From Paenibacillus tianmuensis (lineage in GTDB: Bacteria; Bacillota; Bacilli; Paenibacillales; NBRC-103111): 64,000 nucleotides of DNA. Below the pieces are notes generated by a model, which was given only the letters and a program-made list of their open reading frames with translations, had not been told where the DNA came from and ran no database searches. Below are positions 8,292-17,763 of the stretch, piece after piece; positions within the stretch are counted from its first letter, which is position 1, and the number at the start of each line of letters is the position of its first letter. The DNA lies in the NCBI RefSeq assembly GCF_900100345.1, contig NZ_FMTT01000003.1, positions 159,860 to 223,859 on the forward strand, written 5' to 3'. The position numbers were made by a program, and so were the translations under genes.

Positions 8292-9308
8292 ATGCAGGAG
8301 CGCAGAAAATGGATTGACGTAGCCAGGGGGGTTAGTATCATTCTGGTCGTATTGGGGCATTCGGGGAATGAAGTGATCGACCATTATTTCGGTTGGTTCC
8401 GTATGCCGTTGTTTTTTCTGGTCAGCGGGCTTTTGTTCAAAAGCGTTATGCCGGACAAGTACATATCGTGGGCGCTGAAACGTATTCGAACGTTTATGAT
8501 TCCCTATTTCGCCTACGGGATTTGCATTGCCGTACTGGTTGCAGCCAAGCTGAGAGATCCGTTATCCGTTTCCCGCGATATTTGGAATCTCATTTACGGG
8601 GGAACGGTGTTAGGTGGGTGGTACGGCGTCTTCTGGTTCATCACCTGTTTGCTGCTGGTGCATCTTTTGATGGGGTTTCTTACCCGATATCCGGTTAAGG
8701 TACAAGCAGCGGCGGTGCTTGTGTCCTATACGACCGCTCATTTCGTCAGCATGACGTCTTTGGCCGAAAAGGACATCCCTTGGAATGCGGATGTGGCGCT
8801 TCTGGCGGTTGCGTTCTTTTTTCTGGGCTATACTGTTAAATCACAATTGGCTTCATGGCTGGAGCGGGGGACCTGGTTCATTCCGGCGCTGCTGATTTCG
8901 GCAGCTGCAATTGTTCTTAATAAAGAACAAATCTGGATTTTCCGTATGGATATGAAAATGAAGGTTTACACCCAGCCGGTGTTGGATCTCATCGTTCCAC
9001 TGGCGTGCGTCCTCATCGTGCTTCAAATGTGCTACTGGATTACGCGTTGGCGGGTGTCTTCCGTTCTGGCATTTTTGGGAACCGTGACCATCTCGATCAT
9101 GTACCTGCACATTCCGGTCAATATCGTGCTAAAGTACGGTTTAGGCTTGGAGTACGGCTCGTTTGTCTTTACGCTCGCCGGCGTGCTGCTTCCGTTGGGG
9201 GTGGCTTGGATCATGTCCAAATCGTCCTTGCTGTCCATGCTTTTCTTGGGTCAGCAGGGCTTCGGAAGGAAGGGGAAGCTCCAAGGCAAGCTGAAGGCGG
9301 CAGGCTGA
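8292..9308 (+). CDS. Acyltransferase-3 family membrane protein
   Basis: This 338-residue integral membrane protein has about ten hydrophobic helices and the acyltransferase-3 signature near its N-terminus: WIDVARGVSIILVVLGHSGN, with conserved Arg and His, then FRMPLFFLVSGLLF. The family O-acylates carbohydrates or cell-surface polymers. This short form resembles fucose-4-O-acetylase-like members. ATG 8292 follows GGGAGGAGGAGCGGTC. It is monocistronic: about 200 bases without features precede it, and a hairpin follows it. The acceptor is unknown. Confidence 0.87.
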   Translation: MQERRKWIDVARGVSIILVVLGHSGNEVIDHYFGWFRMPLFFLVSGLLFKSVMPDKYISWALKRIRTFMIPYFAYGICIAVLVAAKLRDPLSVSRDIWNLIYGGTVLGGWYGVFWFITCLLLVHLLMGFLTRYPVKVQAAAVLVSYTTAHFVSMTSLAEKDIPWNADVALLAVAFFFLGYTVKSQLASWLERGTWFIPALLISAAAIVLNKEQIWIFRMDMKMKVYTQPVLDLIVPLACVLIVLQMCYWITRWRVSSVLAFLGTVTISIMYLHIPVNIVLKYGLGLEYGSFVFTLAGVLLPLGVAWIMSKSSLLSMLFLGQQGFGRKGKLQGKLKAAG

Positions 9309-9344
9309 GCTTATCTAATTTTGTCTAACTGCTTTCTCAACACT

Positions 9345-9370
9345 GAAGGTCAGCCTCCGGGCTGGCCTTA
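9345..9370 (+). terminator. Hairpin after the acyltransferase gene
   Basis: AAGGTCAGCC-TCCG-GGCTGGCCTT is a perfect ten-base-pair stem, followed by only a weak T-tract (AGTTCGTT). Confidence 0.65.
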
Positions 9371-9445
9371 GTTCGTTCGGATTACGGGTACGTATCGCCG
9401 CCCTCGCCGTGCCAGATCATCGTTTTGTCTGCGCATAAATTACAC

Positions 9446-9461
9446 TATTCCTAATGGAATA
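9446..9461. promoter_or_regulatory. Inverted repeat TATTCC-TAAT-GGAATA before the LysR gene (CymR-like)
   Basis: A perfect six-base dyad lies about 60 bases upstream of the LysR-type gene. It resembles the GGAAT-containing sites of the cysteine-metabolism repressor CymR, which in B. subtilis controls the equivalent ytlI gene. It could instead be an autoregulatory LysR site. The assignment rests on motif similarity only. Confidence 0.45.
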
Positions 9462-9520
9462 CTTGTGATATATTGATTTTTAGCAAGTTCGCCAAGAGCT
9501 GGAAGGAGGAGGGAGCGCTC

Positions 9521-10411
9521 GTGAATATTGAGAATCTTGAGGCGTTCGTCTATGTCATTCATTTCAACAGCTTTAACAAAGCGGCCGACGCGCTGTTCTT
9601 GTCCCAGCCGTCCATTACCGCCAGAATCCAGTCGCTGGAGCGCGAATTGGACGTCAAGCTTTTCAATCGGGAGGGCCGACATTTCTCGCTGACGGACAAG
9701 GGCAAGCAGTTTTTGCCCTACGCCCAGCAAGTGCTGCAGACCTACAAGAAAGGCAAGCAGCAGCTGCAGCAAATGAACGCCGCGCCTCACGAGCTTCGGA
9801 TCGGCTGCACCGTGTCGGCAGCCAATTATATGGTCCCGGAGCTGGCGCCGCTCTTTAAGCAAAAATACCCCGATCTCCAGCTAAAATTAGTGACGGCTTC
9901 GAGCGACATCATCTTGGAAAAGCTGCTGAACAAGGAAGTGGACGTCGGGCTTGTGCGTAACATTACGCATCCGCATGTGGACTCCGTCCGGTTCTACGAG
10001 GACCCGATCCGCCTCTTCGTATACCGGGGTCATCCGTTTGTGAGCCAGGACCGCATGGCGCTGGAGGATATCGGAAGCGAGCCGATCGTGTTTTTCGAAT
10101 GCGGAGCCCTCGATTGGATGAAAATTCATCGGCTGTTCGATACGCTCGACCGCCCGCCGAATATCGAGCTGCACCTCGACAACCTGGAGACGGCCAAGAA
10201 GCTGGTGCTGAAAGAAATGGGGATCAGCTTCCTGCCGGAGCTGTGCGTGCGCAAAGAAGTGAAGGAAGGGCTGCTCTGGCCGGTCGACATTCCTTCCCTC
10301 ACCGGCATCACCCTGCGCACCAATCTCGTTTCGCTCAAAGGGGAAGGCTCGGCCCTCGGCAAAATGGTGCTGGAGCTCAGCCGGGAGATCGACTGGAAAC
10401 GAAAGGCTTAA
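9521..10411 (+). CDS. LysR-family regulator of sulfur-compound operon (YtlI-like)
   Basis: This 296-residue LysR-type regulator starts at GTG 9521 behind GGAAGGAGGAGGG; an upstream in-frame ATG at 9473 has no ribosome binding site. The N-terminal winged helix is NIENLEAFVYVIHFNSFNKA followed by LSQPSITARIQSLERELDVKLFNR. The effector domain begins near residue 90 (ELRIGCTVSAANYMVPEL). It sits directly upstream of the S-alkylcysteine salvage operon, as ytlI does in B. subtilis, where YtlI activates the ytmI operon. The activator role here is inferred from this shared arrangement. A CymR-like dyad precedes the gene. Confidence 0.88.
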   Translation: MNIENLEAFVYVIHFNSFNKAADALFLSQPSITARIQSLERELDVKLFNREGRHFSLTDKGKQFLPYAQQVLQTYKKGKQQLQQMNAAPHELRIGCTVSAANYMVPELAPLFKQKYPDLQLKLVTASSDIILEKLLNKEVDVGLVRNITHPHVDSVRFYEDPIRLFVYRGHPFVSQDRMALEDIGSEPIVFFECGALDWMKIHRLFDTLDRPPNIELHLDNLETAKKLVLKEMGISFLPELCVRKEVKEGLLWPVDIPSLTGITLRTNLVSLKGEGSALGKMVLELSREIDWKRKA

Positions 10412-10457
10412 TCGAATTGTTCGATTTAAGAATAGAAATCCTCTATTACGAACCCGG

Positions 10458-10486
10458 TTGACGGACTACAGGGGCGGTGATAGACT
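10458..10486 (+). promoter_or_regulatory. Sigma-A promoter of the S-alkylcysteine operon
   Basis: TTGACG (10458-10463) and TAGACT (10481-10486) are spaced by 17 bases and lie about 80 bases before the first operon gene. The weak -10 box fits a promoter that needs a LysR activator. Confidence 0.5.
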
Positions 10487-10563
10487 TTTTTTAACCAAAT
10501 AAAACCGACAAAACCTATTGGATTTTACTTAATTTAATAGCCGGATTACAGGAGGGATGGACG

Positions 10564-11577
10564 ATGGGGTTGAAGCTAAGCATCTTGGATCAAAGTCCGT
10601 TTGACGAAGGAAAAACGGCAGTCGACACGTTCCGGCATACGGTAGCTTTGGCGCGAAAAGCGGAGGAGCTTGGCTACCACCGGTTCTGGGTATCCGAGCA
10701 TCACGATTCGGCGGCCGTCGCGGGCTCTTCCCCGGAGGTGCTGATCGCGCATTTGCTGGCGCAGACCGAGCGGATTCGCATCGGCTCAGGCGGGGTCATG
10801 CTGCAGCACTACAGCCCGTACAAGGTGGCGGAAAATTTCAACGTGCTCGCCTCTCTCGCTCCGGGACGGGTGGACCTCGGCATCGGCCGGGCGCCGGGAG
10901 GGCTTCCCCTCTCGACGATGGCGCTCCAGCAGGAGACTACCGGGCAAAGCAGACCGCTGGCGGATAAGCTGATCGAGCTGGAGCAGTATTTGACCGATAC
11001 GATCCCTGTTGACCATCCGCTTCATGGGCTCAAAGCGATTCCGGTTCCGGCCGAGCCTGCGGACTTGTACCTGCTCGGAACGTCACCGGCCAGCGCGGAG
11101 CTTGCGGCGAGCCGGGGCATTCCCTACGTCTTCGCGCAGTTTATTAACGGAGACAAGGCGATTGTCCGGCAATCGCTGGATACGTACCGGAACCGGTTTG
11201 CTCCCCGGAAGTCCCTCCGGCCGGAGGCCATTCTCGCATTGTCGGTCATTGTGGCGGATACGGACGAGGAAGCGAAGCGGCTTGCCGCCGACGCCAAGCT
11301 CGTGAAAATTCACTTGGAAAGCGGAAGGACGATCGCCGTGAAAAGCGTAGAGCATGCGGAAGAATTCGGGCGGCAAAGCGAGGAAAAATATACGATCGAA
11401 ATCAAGGATGCTGATGTTGTGCACGGCTCCAAGGAAACCGTGCGCGCCAAGCTGCTGGACATCCAGCGGAAGTACGGCGTGGACGAACTCATTCTGATTC
11501 TCGCCTTGAAGGAATTCGGGCAGCGGTTTCAGGCGCTGTCGCAGCTCAAGGAAGCATTCGCCGAGTCGGTCGTATAA
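10564..11577 (+). CDS. Luciferase-like flavin monooxygenase (CmoO/YtmO-like)
   Basis: This 337-residue member of the single-component luciferase-like (LLM) oxidoreductases has the typical start [36 protein letters not shown] and the phosphate-binding '[19 protein letters not shown]' region follow, then [14 protein letters not shown]. The closest remembered relative is YtmO (CmoO) of B. subtilis, encoded in the operon for salvage of S-alkylated cysteines. The ATG follows GGAGGGATGGACG. It is the first gene of an eight-gene operon with short spacings, so it is expected to be co-transcribed with the cystine-type ABC transporter, acetyltransferase and deacylase downstream. The exact substrate is not provable from sequence. 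Confidence 0.87.
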   Translation: MGLKLSILDQSPFDEGKTAVDTFRHTVALARKAEELGYHRFWVSEHHDSAAVAGSSPEVLIAHLLAQTERIRIGSGGVMLQHYSPYKVAENFNVLASLAPGRVDLGIGRAPGGLPLSTMALQQETTGQSRPLADKLIELEQYLTDTIPVDHPLHGLKAIPVPAEPADLYLLGTSPASAELAASRGIPYVFAQFINGDKAIVRQSLDTYRNRFAPRKSLRPEAILALSVIVADTDEEAKRLAADAKLVKIHLESGRTIAVKSVEHAEEFGRQSEEKYTIEIKDADVVHGSKETVRAKLLDIQRKYGVDELILILALKEFGQRFQALSQLKEAFAESVV

Positions 11578-11603
11578 ACGTGGAAAACGAGGGAGGAATC
11601 GGA

Positions 11604-12953
11604 ATGGCAAACGGAAGAAAGCTGAAATTGGGCGCAATCATCCACGGCGTCGGAGGGAATATGGCGGCTTGGCGACATCCTGATATCCAGGCGGACGCCA
11701 GTGTCAGCTTCGAGTTCTATGCGAAGCAAGCCCGCAAGGCTGAAGAAGGCAAGTTCGATCTGGTGTTTATCGCCGACGGCTTGTTTATTAACGAAAAGTC
11801 GATCCCGCACTTTTTGAACCGGTTCGAGCCGCTCACGATTTTATCCGCGCTCGGCGCGGTCACTTCGAAGATCGGTCTCGTCGGCACCTTGTCGACCTCT
11901 TACAGCGAACCGTTCACGGTCGCCAGACAGTTCGCTTCTCTTGATCATATCAGCGGAGGCCGGGCCGGATGGAATGTGGTCACCTCTCCGCTGGAAGGCT
12001 CCGCCCTCAACTACGGCAAAAAAGAGCATCCATCGCACGACTTGCGCTATAAGATCGCCGAGGAATTTTTGGAGGTGACCCGCGGGCTGTGGGATTCCTG
12101 GGAGGACGACGCGTTCGTGCGGGATAAAGCTTCGGGCGTGTTCTTCGATCCGGACAAAATGCATCGGCTCGATCACCAAGGGCCATTTTTCTCCGTACAG
12201 GGCCCGCTTAACATTGCCCGCTCCAAGCAGGGGCACCCGATTGTGTTCCAAGCCGGGTCGTCGGACAGCGGCCGCACCTTGGCAGCCAAGACGGCCGATG
12301 CGGTATTCACCGGGCACGAGTCGATTGAGGATGCCAAGCGCTTTTACCAAGATGTGAAGACGCGGGCCGCCGCATACGGCCGCAGCGCCGACGATATCCT
12401 CATCTTCCCGGGCATCGGGCCGATCGTCGGGCGGACGCAGGAGGAGGCCGAGCGCAAATACGAAGAGATCGCGAACCTCATGACGATCGAGAACGCGCTG
12501 AACTACCTAGGCCGCTTCTTCGACCATTTCGACTTCTCGCCGTTCCCGCTCGACGAGCCTTTCCCCGATTTGGGCGATGTCGGCAGCAACAGCTTCCGCA
12601 GCACGACGGACAAAATCAAGCAGACGGCCAAAGAGCAGCGGTTGACGCTGCGGCAGGTGGCGCTGCAGACGGCGACGCCGAAAGGCCGTTTTATCGGGAC
12701 GCCGGAGAAGGTGGCCGACCTCGTTCAGCAGTGGTTCGAGGAGAAGGCGGCCGACGGATTTATTATTCACTCCAGCGTGCCGGGAGGACTCGACGATTTC
12801 GTCGAGCTGGTCGTACCGATCCTGCAGGAGCGGGGAATTTACCGCGAGGCGTACGAGTCCGACACGCTGCGCGGGAATTTGGGCCTCGCCAAGCCGGAAA
12901 ACCGCCATACGCTCGCCAGACGAACGCCACAAGATTTTGTGAAAAGCTCCTGA
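11604..12953 (+). CDS. FMN-dependent monooxygenase, NtaA/SnaA/CmoJ (YtnJ) type
   Basis: This protein of about 449 residues starts at ATG 11604 behind GAGGGAGGAATCGG. It belongs to the NtaA/SnaA/DszA group of two-component, FMNH2-dependent monooxygenases: [20 protein letters not shown] at the start, [17 protein letters not shown] near residue 120, [18 protein letters not shown] near residue 200. In B. subtilis the operon equivalent, YtnJ (CmoJ), oxidises N-acetyl-S-alkylcysteines and thereby cleaves the C-S bond. The neighbouring N-acetyltransferase and deacylase genes support the same pathway here. FMN reductase is not encoded nearby and must come from elsewhere. Confidence 0.9.
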   Translation: MANGRKLKLGAIIHGVGGNMAAWRHPDIQADASVSFEFYAKQARKAEEGKFDLVFIADGLFINEKSIPHFLNRFEPLTILSALGAVTSKIGLVGTLSTSYSEPFTVARQFASLDHISGGRAGWNVVTSPLEGSALNYGKKEHPSHDLRYKIAEEFLEVTRGLWDSWEDDAFVRDKASGVFFDPDKMHRLDHQGPFFSVQGPLNIARSKQGHPIVFQAGSSDSGRTLAAKTADAVFTGHESIEDAKRFYQDVKTRAAAYGRSADDILIFPGIGPIVGRTQEEAERKYEEIANLMTIENALNYLGRFFDHFDFSPFPLDEPFPDLGDVGSNSFRSTTDKIKQTAKEQRLTLRQVALQTATPKGRFIGTPEKVADLVQQWFEEKAADGFIIHSSVPGGLDDFVELVVPILQERGIYREAYESDTLRGNLGLAKPENRHTLARRTPQDFVKSS

Positions 12954-12998
12954 TCGGATTCGTTCTTGACAATTCATCATGATCATGGGGGTTACCAT

Positions 12999-13826
12999 AT
13001 GAAAAAAAGATTTCTTTCGGCGTCACTGCTTACCGTCCTCCTTCTGGCAGGATGCAGCGCTCAAGCCACAACGGGAGGGGCGGGCAGTTCAAGCGCGTCG
13101 GCTTCCAATGGAAGTCAGGCCGTGAAAAAAATTATCGTCGGCACGGGCACGCAGTTTCCGAACATTTGCTTCATCGACAAGGACGGCAAGCTGACCGGCT
13201 ACGACGTGGAGCTCGTCAAAGAAATCGACAAACGTCTGCCGGAGTATGAGTTCGAGCTGAAAACGATGGAGTTCAAAAATTTGCTGCTGAGTCTGCAAAC
13301 GAAAAAGATCGATTTTATCGCGCATCAAATGGAAGTGAACGAGGAAAGACAGAAGAAATTTTTGTACAACGACGAAGCGTACAATATTTTCCCGAACAAA
13401 ATCATCGTGCACAAGGACAATACCGACGTCAAGTCGATCGCCGATTTGAAGGGCAAGAAGCTGATCGCAACCGCGACGAGCAATGCGGCGTCGCTGGCTG
13501 AAAAATACAATAAAGAACACGACAACCCGATCCAGATCGTGTATACCGGCGCAGGCGAAGACGCGAGCGCGCAAGTCAAAATCGGGCGGGTCGACGCCAT
13601 GATCAGCACGCAGTTTGCCATCGATTACTTGAACAAAAGCGCGGACGCCCAGCTCAAAACAGTGGGCGATACGCTCTCCAATTCGAAAGTGTATTTCATA
13701 CTCCGCAAGGATGAAAGCGAGCTGAAAAGCAGGATCGACGAGGCGTTGAAGGCGATCAAGGCCGACGGGACGCTGGCGAAGCTGAGCAAGCAATGGCTGG
13801 GCGACGATTATACTGTGGAAAAATAA
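12999..13826 (+). CDS. Amino-acid ABC transporter solute-binding lipoprotein (TcyJ/K-like)
   Basis: This 275-residue lipoprotein has the start MKKRFLSASLLTVLLLAGC with lipobox LLAGC, so it is predicted to be anchored outside the membrane. The rest is a family 3 (PBPb) binding domain: IVGTGTQFPNICFIDKDGKL, GYDVELVKEIDKRL, FIAHQMEVNEER and a C-terminal LAKLSKQWLGDDY. This is the group that binds cystine and polar amino acids. B. subtilis tcyJ and tcyK encode two such proteins; only one is found here. The start at 12999 follows GGGGGTTACCAT; an upstream in-frame ATG (12966) would place residues before the signal peptide. It is the third gene of the operon. Confidence 0.9.
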   Translation: MKKRFLSASLLTVLLLAGCSAQATTGGAGSSSASASNGSQAVKKIIVGTGTQFPNICFIDKDGKLTGYDVELVKEIDKRLPEYEFELKTMEFKNLLLSLQTKKIDFIAHQMEVNEERQKKFLYNDEAYNIFPNKIIVHKDNTDVKSIADLKGKKLIATATSNAASLAEKYNKEHDNPIQIVYTGAGEDASAQVKIGRVDAMISTQFAIDYLNKSADAQLKTVGDTLSNSKVYFILRKDESELKSRIDEALKAIKADGTLAKLSKQWLGDDYTVEK

Positions 13827-13859
13827 ACCAAATTCCCTTACAGAAAGGGTTGGGTGGGA

Positions 13860-14561
13860 ATGGGGAAATCGTTCGACGCCGCGCTCATAGCGGAATTCCT
13901 TCCTATACTGCTGTCTTACCTGCATATTACCCTGTTTATTTTGGCCGCTTCGCTCTTCTTCGGCGTACTGCTGGGACTGCTGATCGCGCTGCCCCGGCTG
14001 TACAACGTTCCGGTGCTGAACCGGATCGCCGCCGTTTACGTCTCGTTTGTCCGCGGAACGCCAATTTTGATCCAATTGTTTCTCGTCTTTTACGGGGTGC
14101 CCGCGCTGCTGCAGCTCGTGGACTTCGACATGTCGCGGATGAATCCGATCGTGTTCGTCATTATTACGTATGCGCTCGGCAGCGCCGCCTCGATCTCCGA
14201 GGTGATCCGCGGGGCGGTCAACGCCGTAGACCACGGCCAGCTTGAAGGCGCGTACGCCGTGGGCATGACAGGGCCGCAGGCCTTCTTCCGGATCGTCCTG
14301 CCGCAGGCGTTCGTCGTTGCTTTTCCGAATTTCGCGAGCACGGTGATCGGCTTCTTGAAAGATACGTCGCTGGCGTACTCCATCGGCGTCATGGACATGA
14401 TGGGGCGGGGGCAGACGCTGATTGCGACGACCGCCCACACGCTGGAGGTGTATATCGGCCTGACGATCATTTACTATTTGACCGTGCTCGTGTTGGAGAA
14501 GGGCTTTGCGCTGACGGAAATCCGATTGCAGCGGCACGAACAAAAAATAGCGAGCGCATGA
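13860..14561 (+). CDS. Amino-acid ABC transporter permease (TcyL-like)
   Basis: This protein of about 233 residues has five or so membrane helices and the polar-amino-acid permease (HisM/GlnP) signature. YVSFVRGTPILIQLFLVFYG is in the N-terminal half, and EVIRGAVNAVDHGQLEGAYAV followed by the EAA-type loop GMTGPQAFFRIVLPQA is in the C-terminal half. It pairs with the next gene to form the membrane channel of a cystine-type importer. The start could be GTG 13854 or ATG 13860; AAAGGG at 13844-13849 fits either. It lies 33 bases after the binding-protein gene. Confidence 0.9.
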   Translation: MGKSFDAALIAEFLPILLSYLHITLFILAASLFFGVLLGLLIALPRLYNVPVLNRIAAVYVSFVRGTPILIQLFLVFYGVPALLQLVDFDMSRMNPIVFVIITYALGSAASISEVIRGAVNAVDHGQLEGAYAVGMTGPQAFFRIVLPQAFVVAFPNFASTVIGFLKDTSLAYSIGVMDMMGRGQTLIATTAHTLEVYIGLTIIYYLTVLVLEKGFALTEIRLQRHEQKIASA

Positions 14562-14594
14562 CCGGCTGCCGGTCCGGGGATGGAGTGAGAACGA

Positions 14595-15305
14595 ATGAGT
14601 ATCGACATCGGGTTTATTGTGACGGCTTTTTTTGAAATATTGGCCGCGCTGCCTTTGACGCTGGTCATTACGATTGTCCCGCTTCTGTTCGGGTTCGTCA
14701 TCGGCGTGGCGGCGGCGCTGATCCGCATGTACAAGGTGAAGGTGCTGCACCGGATCGCCGACGCCTATGTTTCCTTTTTGCGCGGAACGCCGGTCATTTT
14801 GCACGTGTTCCTCATTTATTGGGGGCTGCCGATGCTGATCGACAAGCTGTCGATGCATTACGGATGGGGGATCAAGACGGCTTCGATCCCGATCTTGTCG
14901 TTCGTGCTGACGGCGTTCTCCCTGACGGCCGGCGCTTATATGTCCGAGATCATCCGTTCCGGTCTCCTGGCGGTAAACCGCGGTCAGATCGAGGCCGCTT
15001 ACTCCGTCGGCATGAGCACGCCGCAAGCGCTCAGACGCATCGTGCTGCCACAGGCGATCGGGGTCATTTTGCCGAATCTGTGCAACCTGTTCGTCGGATT
15101 TTTGCATACGTCGACGTTTGCGTTCACGTTCTCGCAGATGGAGCTGCTTGGCAAAGCCAGCGTCGTGGCATCGAACAATTTGAAGTTTCTGGAAGCCTTT
15201 ATCGCAGCGGCACTGATTTATTGGGGAATTACGGTCGTGGCGGAGCGGCTGACGGCTTATTTGGAGAAAAGGGTAACCAAATACAATCGGGGAGGCGTGA
15301 CATGA
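14595..15305 (+). CDS. Amino-acid ABC transporter permease (TcyM-like)
   Basis: This 236-residue second permease subunit has about five membrane helices. Signature stretches are [40 protein letters not shown] and [19 protein letters not shown], the loop that contacts the ATPase. It is distinct from the preceding permease, implying a heterodimeric channel as in TcyLM. Its stop codon overlaps the start of the ATPase gene (ATGA), a sign of translational coupling. A ribosome binding site GGATGGAGTGAG precedes the ATG. Confidence 0.9.
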   Translation: MSIDIGFIVTAFFEILAALPLTLVITIVPLLFGFVIGVAAALIRMYKVKVLHRIADAYVSFLRGTPVILHVFLIYWGLPMLIDKLSMHYGWGIKTASIPILSFVLTAFSLTAGAYMSEIIRSGLLAVNRGQIEAAYSVGMSTPQALRRIVLPQAIGVILPNLCNLFVGFLHTSTFAFTFSQMELLGKASVVASNNLKFLEAFIAAALIYWGITVVAERLTAYLEKRVTKYNRGGVT

Positions 15306-16054
15306 TACGGCTGACGAACATTCAGAAGTCGTTCGGCAAGCAGACGGTGCTGAAAGGGATCGACTTGTCGGTGGATAAAGGGGAAGTCGTCGTCATTCTT
15401 GGGCCCAGCGGATCGGGCAAAACGACGCTGCTCCGCTGCGTCAACCTGCTGGAGCGCCCGCAGGACGGGGAGGTGGCGATCGGCGATTTTACGATCAACT
15501 GCAAGCATCCGAGCAAGCGCGATATCTTGACGCTGCGCCGCAAAACGGCGATGGTGTTCCAGCATTACAATTTGTTCAAGCATAAGACGGCGCTGGAAAA
15601 TGTGATGGAAGGCCTCGTGATTGCGCAGAAGCTGCCGAAGGAAGAGGCGAGGGAGCGCAGCCTTCAGGTTCTGGAGAAGGTCGGCCTCGCGGCAAAAGTC
15701 GATGCCTATCCCAGCCAGCTCTCGGGTGGGCAGCAGCAGCGGGTCGGGATCGCCCGGGCTTTGGCGCTCAATCCCGAGGTGATTTTGTTCGATGAGCCGA
15801 CGTCGGCGCTTGATCCCGAATTGGTCGGCGAAGTGCTGTCCGTCATCCGCAAAATTGCGCGCGAAGGCATCACGATGATCGTCGTGACGCATGAAATGAG
15901 CTTCGCCCGCGAAGTGTCGAACCGCGTGGTGTTTATGGACGAAGGTGTCATCGTCGAGGAGGGCAAGCCGGAGGACATTTTTTCCCGCCCTCAGGAAGAG
16001 CGTACCAAGCAGTTCTTAAGACGAATCACGCCGGAATGGAGTTATGTGATATAA
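15302..16054 (+). CDS. Amino-acid ABC transporter ATPase (TcyN-like)
   Basis: This 250-residue cytoplasmic ATPase has Walker [13 protein letters not shown]-loop [23 protein letters not shown] signature [17 protein letters not shown], Walker [15 protein letters not shown] and the H-switch VVTHEM. It drives import through the two adjacent permeases. The start ATG 15302 overlaps the stop of the upstream permease. In polar-amino-acid importers this subunit is about this size and has no extra regulatory domain. With the binding protein it forms a complete importer, presumably for cystine or S-modified cysteine derivatives. Confidence 0.93.
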   Translation: MIRLTNIQKSFGKQTVLKGIDLSVDKGEVVVILGPSGSGKTTLLRCVNLLERPQDGEVAIGDFTINCKHPSKRDILTLRRKTAMVFQHYNLFKHKTALENVMEGLVIAQKLPKEEARERSLQVLEKVGLAAKVDAYPSQLSGGQQQRVGIARALALNPEVILFDEPTSALDPELVGEVLSVIRKIAREGITMIVVTHEMSFAREVSNRVVFMDEGVIVEEGKPEDIFSRPQEERTKQFLRRITPEWSYVI

Positions 16055-16080
16055 ATAGCCAAAATCGTGAGGTGAGTTCC

Positions 16081-16581
16081 GTGAACGAGGTGTACCGTCA
16101 AGCGACTCTGGACGATGCCGAGCGGCTTCTGAGCGTGATTCGCAGAGCTTATCGGAGCATCGGAGAGCTGGAAATCGAATTTGCGGCCGTCCATGCGGAT
16201 TTGGAGATGGTGCGGACGAATGTCGCCGAGTATGCCAGCTACGTGCTGGAGATCAATGGGACGATCGTCGCGACCATTTCGCTCCGGTCGCTGCCGGAAG
16301 TAACCGATCTGCCGTTCTTGTACAACTTTGCCGTCGATCCGGCGTATGCGAACCGCGGAGTCGGCAATAAGCTTCTGGCGTATGCGGAGGAAGCGGTCGT
16401 ACGGGACATTCTGCTTTCGCCGGCTGTTGTTCTCGCGACTTCGGCAAAGCATCCTTGGCTGCTACCCATGTACGAACGGAAAGGCTATGTGCGCTTCTAT
16501 GAACGGGAGCTGGGACGGGACGACAAGCTTGTCTTTTTGCGCAAAAATTTGCTGCCTGAAGTTCGCGCCACCACAGGCTGA
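16081..16581 (+). CDS. GNAT N-acetyltransferase (SnaA/YtmI-like)
   Basis: This 166-residue GNAT-fold acetyltransferase starts at GTG 16081 behind CGTGAGGTGAG. The acetyl-CoA-binding region is LYNFAVDPAYANRGVGNKLL, with the R/Q-x-x-G-x-G/A type loop (NRGVGNKL), and the C-terminal part has WLLPMYERKGYVRFYERELG. Its place in the operon, between the transporter and an M20 deacylase, matches YtmI (SnaA) of B. subtilis. SnaA N-acetylates S-alkylated cysteines such as S-(2-succino)cysteine before C-S bond oxidation. Substrate is inferred from context. Confidence 0.87.
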   Translation: MNEVYRQATLDDAERLLSVIRRAYRSIGELEIEFAAVHADLEMVRTNVAEYASYVLEINGTIVATISLRSLPEVTDLPFLYNFAVDPAYANRGVGNKLLAYAEEAVVRDILLSPAVVLATSAKHPWLLPMYERKGYVRFYERELGRDDKLVFLRKNLLPEVRATTG

Positions 16582-16599
16582 AACGAGGAGAGTCTGCGC

Positions 16600-17763
16600 A
16601 TGAACCCTGAACGACTGCTTCAAGAGGCTGAGGAACTGAAGCCCGTACTGGTGCGGCTTCGCCGCGACCTGCACCGTTATCCAGAGCTGTCGATGCAGGA
16701 GGTGGAGACGACCCGCAAAATCCGGGAAGCGTTAAGCTTAGCGGACATCCGGCTGCTGCCGCTCGACCTGCCTGTCGGCGTGCTGGCGGAGGTCGAAGGG
16801 GCCGAGCCCGGGCCGACGGTGGCGCTGCGGGCGGATATCGACGCGCTGCCGGTGACGGAAGAAACCGGGCTGCCGTTCGCCTCGGAAATTCCGGGAAAAA
16901 TGCACGCTTGCGGGCACGATTTTCACACCGCGGCGATTGTCGGCGCGGCGCTGCTGCTAAAGCGGCATGCGGCAGAGCTGAAAGGAAACGTGAGGCTGCT
17001 GTTTCAGCCGGCGGAAGAGAAGGGCACCGGAGCGAAAGCGATGGTCGAGGCGGGCGCTTTGGAAGGCGTGCAGGCGATCTTCGGCATGCATAACAAGCCT
17101 GAGCTGCCGGTCGGCACCGTGGGCTTGGCCTCGGGGCCGCTGATGGCCAGCGTCGACGGCTTCAAGCTGACGGTGACCGGCAAGGGCGGCCATGCGGCCA
17201 TTCCCGATACGGCGATCGACCCGATCGTCGCCGCCAGCGCGATCGTAGGCGGCCTCCAAACCGCGGTCAGCCGCAGCATCAGCCCGCTCGACAGCGCGGT
17301 CGTCAGCGTGTGCAGCTTTCATGCGGGCAGCACGTGGAACGTCATCCCGGACAAAGCCGTTCTGGACGGCACCGTGCGGACGTTCCGCCCGGAGGTCCGG
17401 CAGAAGCTGCCGGATCTGCTGCGGCGCATCGCAAGCGGCATCGCTGCAGGTTACGGCGCGGAGGCGCGCCTGACTTGGTTTGCGGGGATTCCGTCCGTAA
17501 CCAACGATTCAGAAGCGGTGGAGATCGTCCGCGGAGCGGCGCAAGCTTTGAACCTCCAGGTGACGGAGGCCCGGCGTTCCACGGGCGGCGAAGATTTTGC
17601 GCACTACCAGGAACAGGTGCCGGGCTGCTACTTCTGGATGGGCACGAGCGGAACGGAGGAATGGCACCATCCGAAATTTACGCTGGACGAGGATGCGCTG
17701 GCGCCGGGAGCGGCTTTATTTGCGCTTACGGTGGTTCACGCTTTGGACCGTCTGCGGGGCTAG
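16600..17763 (+). CDS. M20 amidohydrolase, N-acetylcysteine deacylase-like (SndA/YtnL-like)
   Basis: This 387-residue M20D-family (HipO/AmhX-type) metal-dependent amidohydrolase has LRRDLHRYPELSMQE at the start, the metal-binding MHACGHDFHTAA near residue 105, FQPAEEKGTGAKAM near 140, FGMHNKPELPVGTVG and the C-terminal GGEDFAHY. The operon context points to removal of the N-acetyl group released after the monooxygenase step, as proposed for SndA (YtnL). Its last codons overlap by four bases the end of the convergent aldo/keto reductase gene. It is the last gene of the operon, and no terminator hairpin is obvious between the two converging genes. Confidence 0.9.
   Translation: MNPERLLQEAEELKPVLVRLRRDLHRYPELSMQEVETTRKIREALSLADIRLLPLDLPVGVLAEVEGAEPGPTVALRADIDALPVTEETGLPFASEIPGKMHACGHDFHTAAIVGAALLLKRHAAELKGNVRLLFQPAEEKGTGAKAMVEAGALEGVQAIFGMHNKPELPVGTVGLASGPLMASVDGFKLTVTGKGGHAAIPDTAIDPIVAASAIVGGLQTAVSRSISPLDSAVVSVCSFHAGSTWNVIPDKAVLDGTVRTFRPEVRQKLPDLLRRIASGIAAGYGAEARLTWFAGIPSVTNDSEAVEIVRGAAQALNLQVTEARRSTGGEDFAHYQEQVPGCYFWMGTSGTEEWHHPKFTLDEDALAPGAALFALTVVHALDRLRG

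Noticed and set aside
13089..15107. Long open frame (672 codons) on the minus strand
   Set aside because: It lies opposite the binding-protein and permease genes, which have clear family motifs. Its translation is low-complexity, rich in Arg, Gln and His, as expected from the complement of GC-rich coding DNA, and it has no ribosome binding site.
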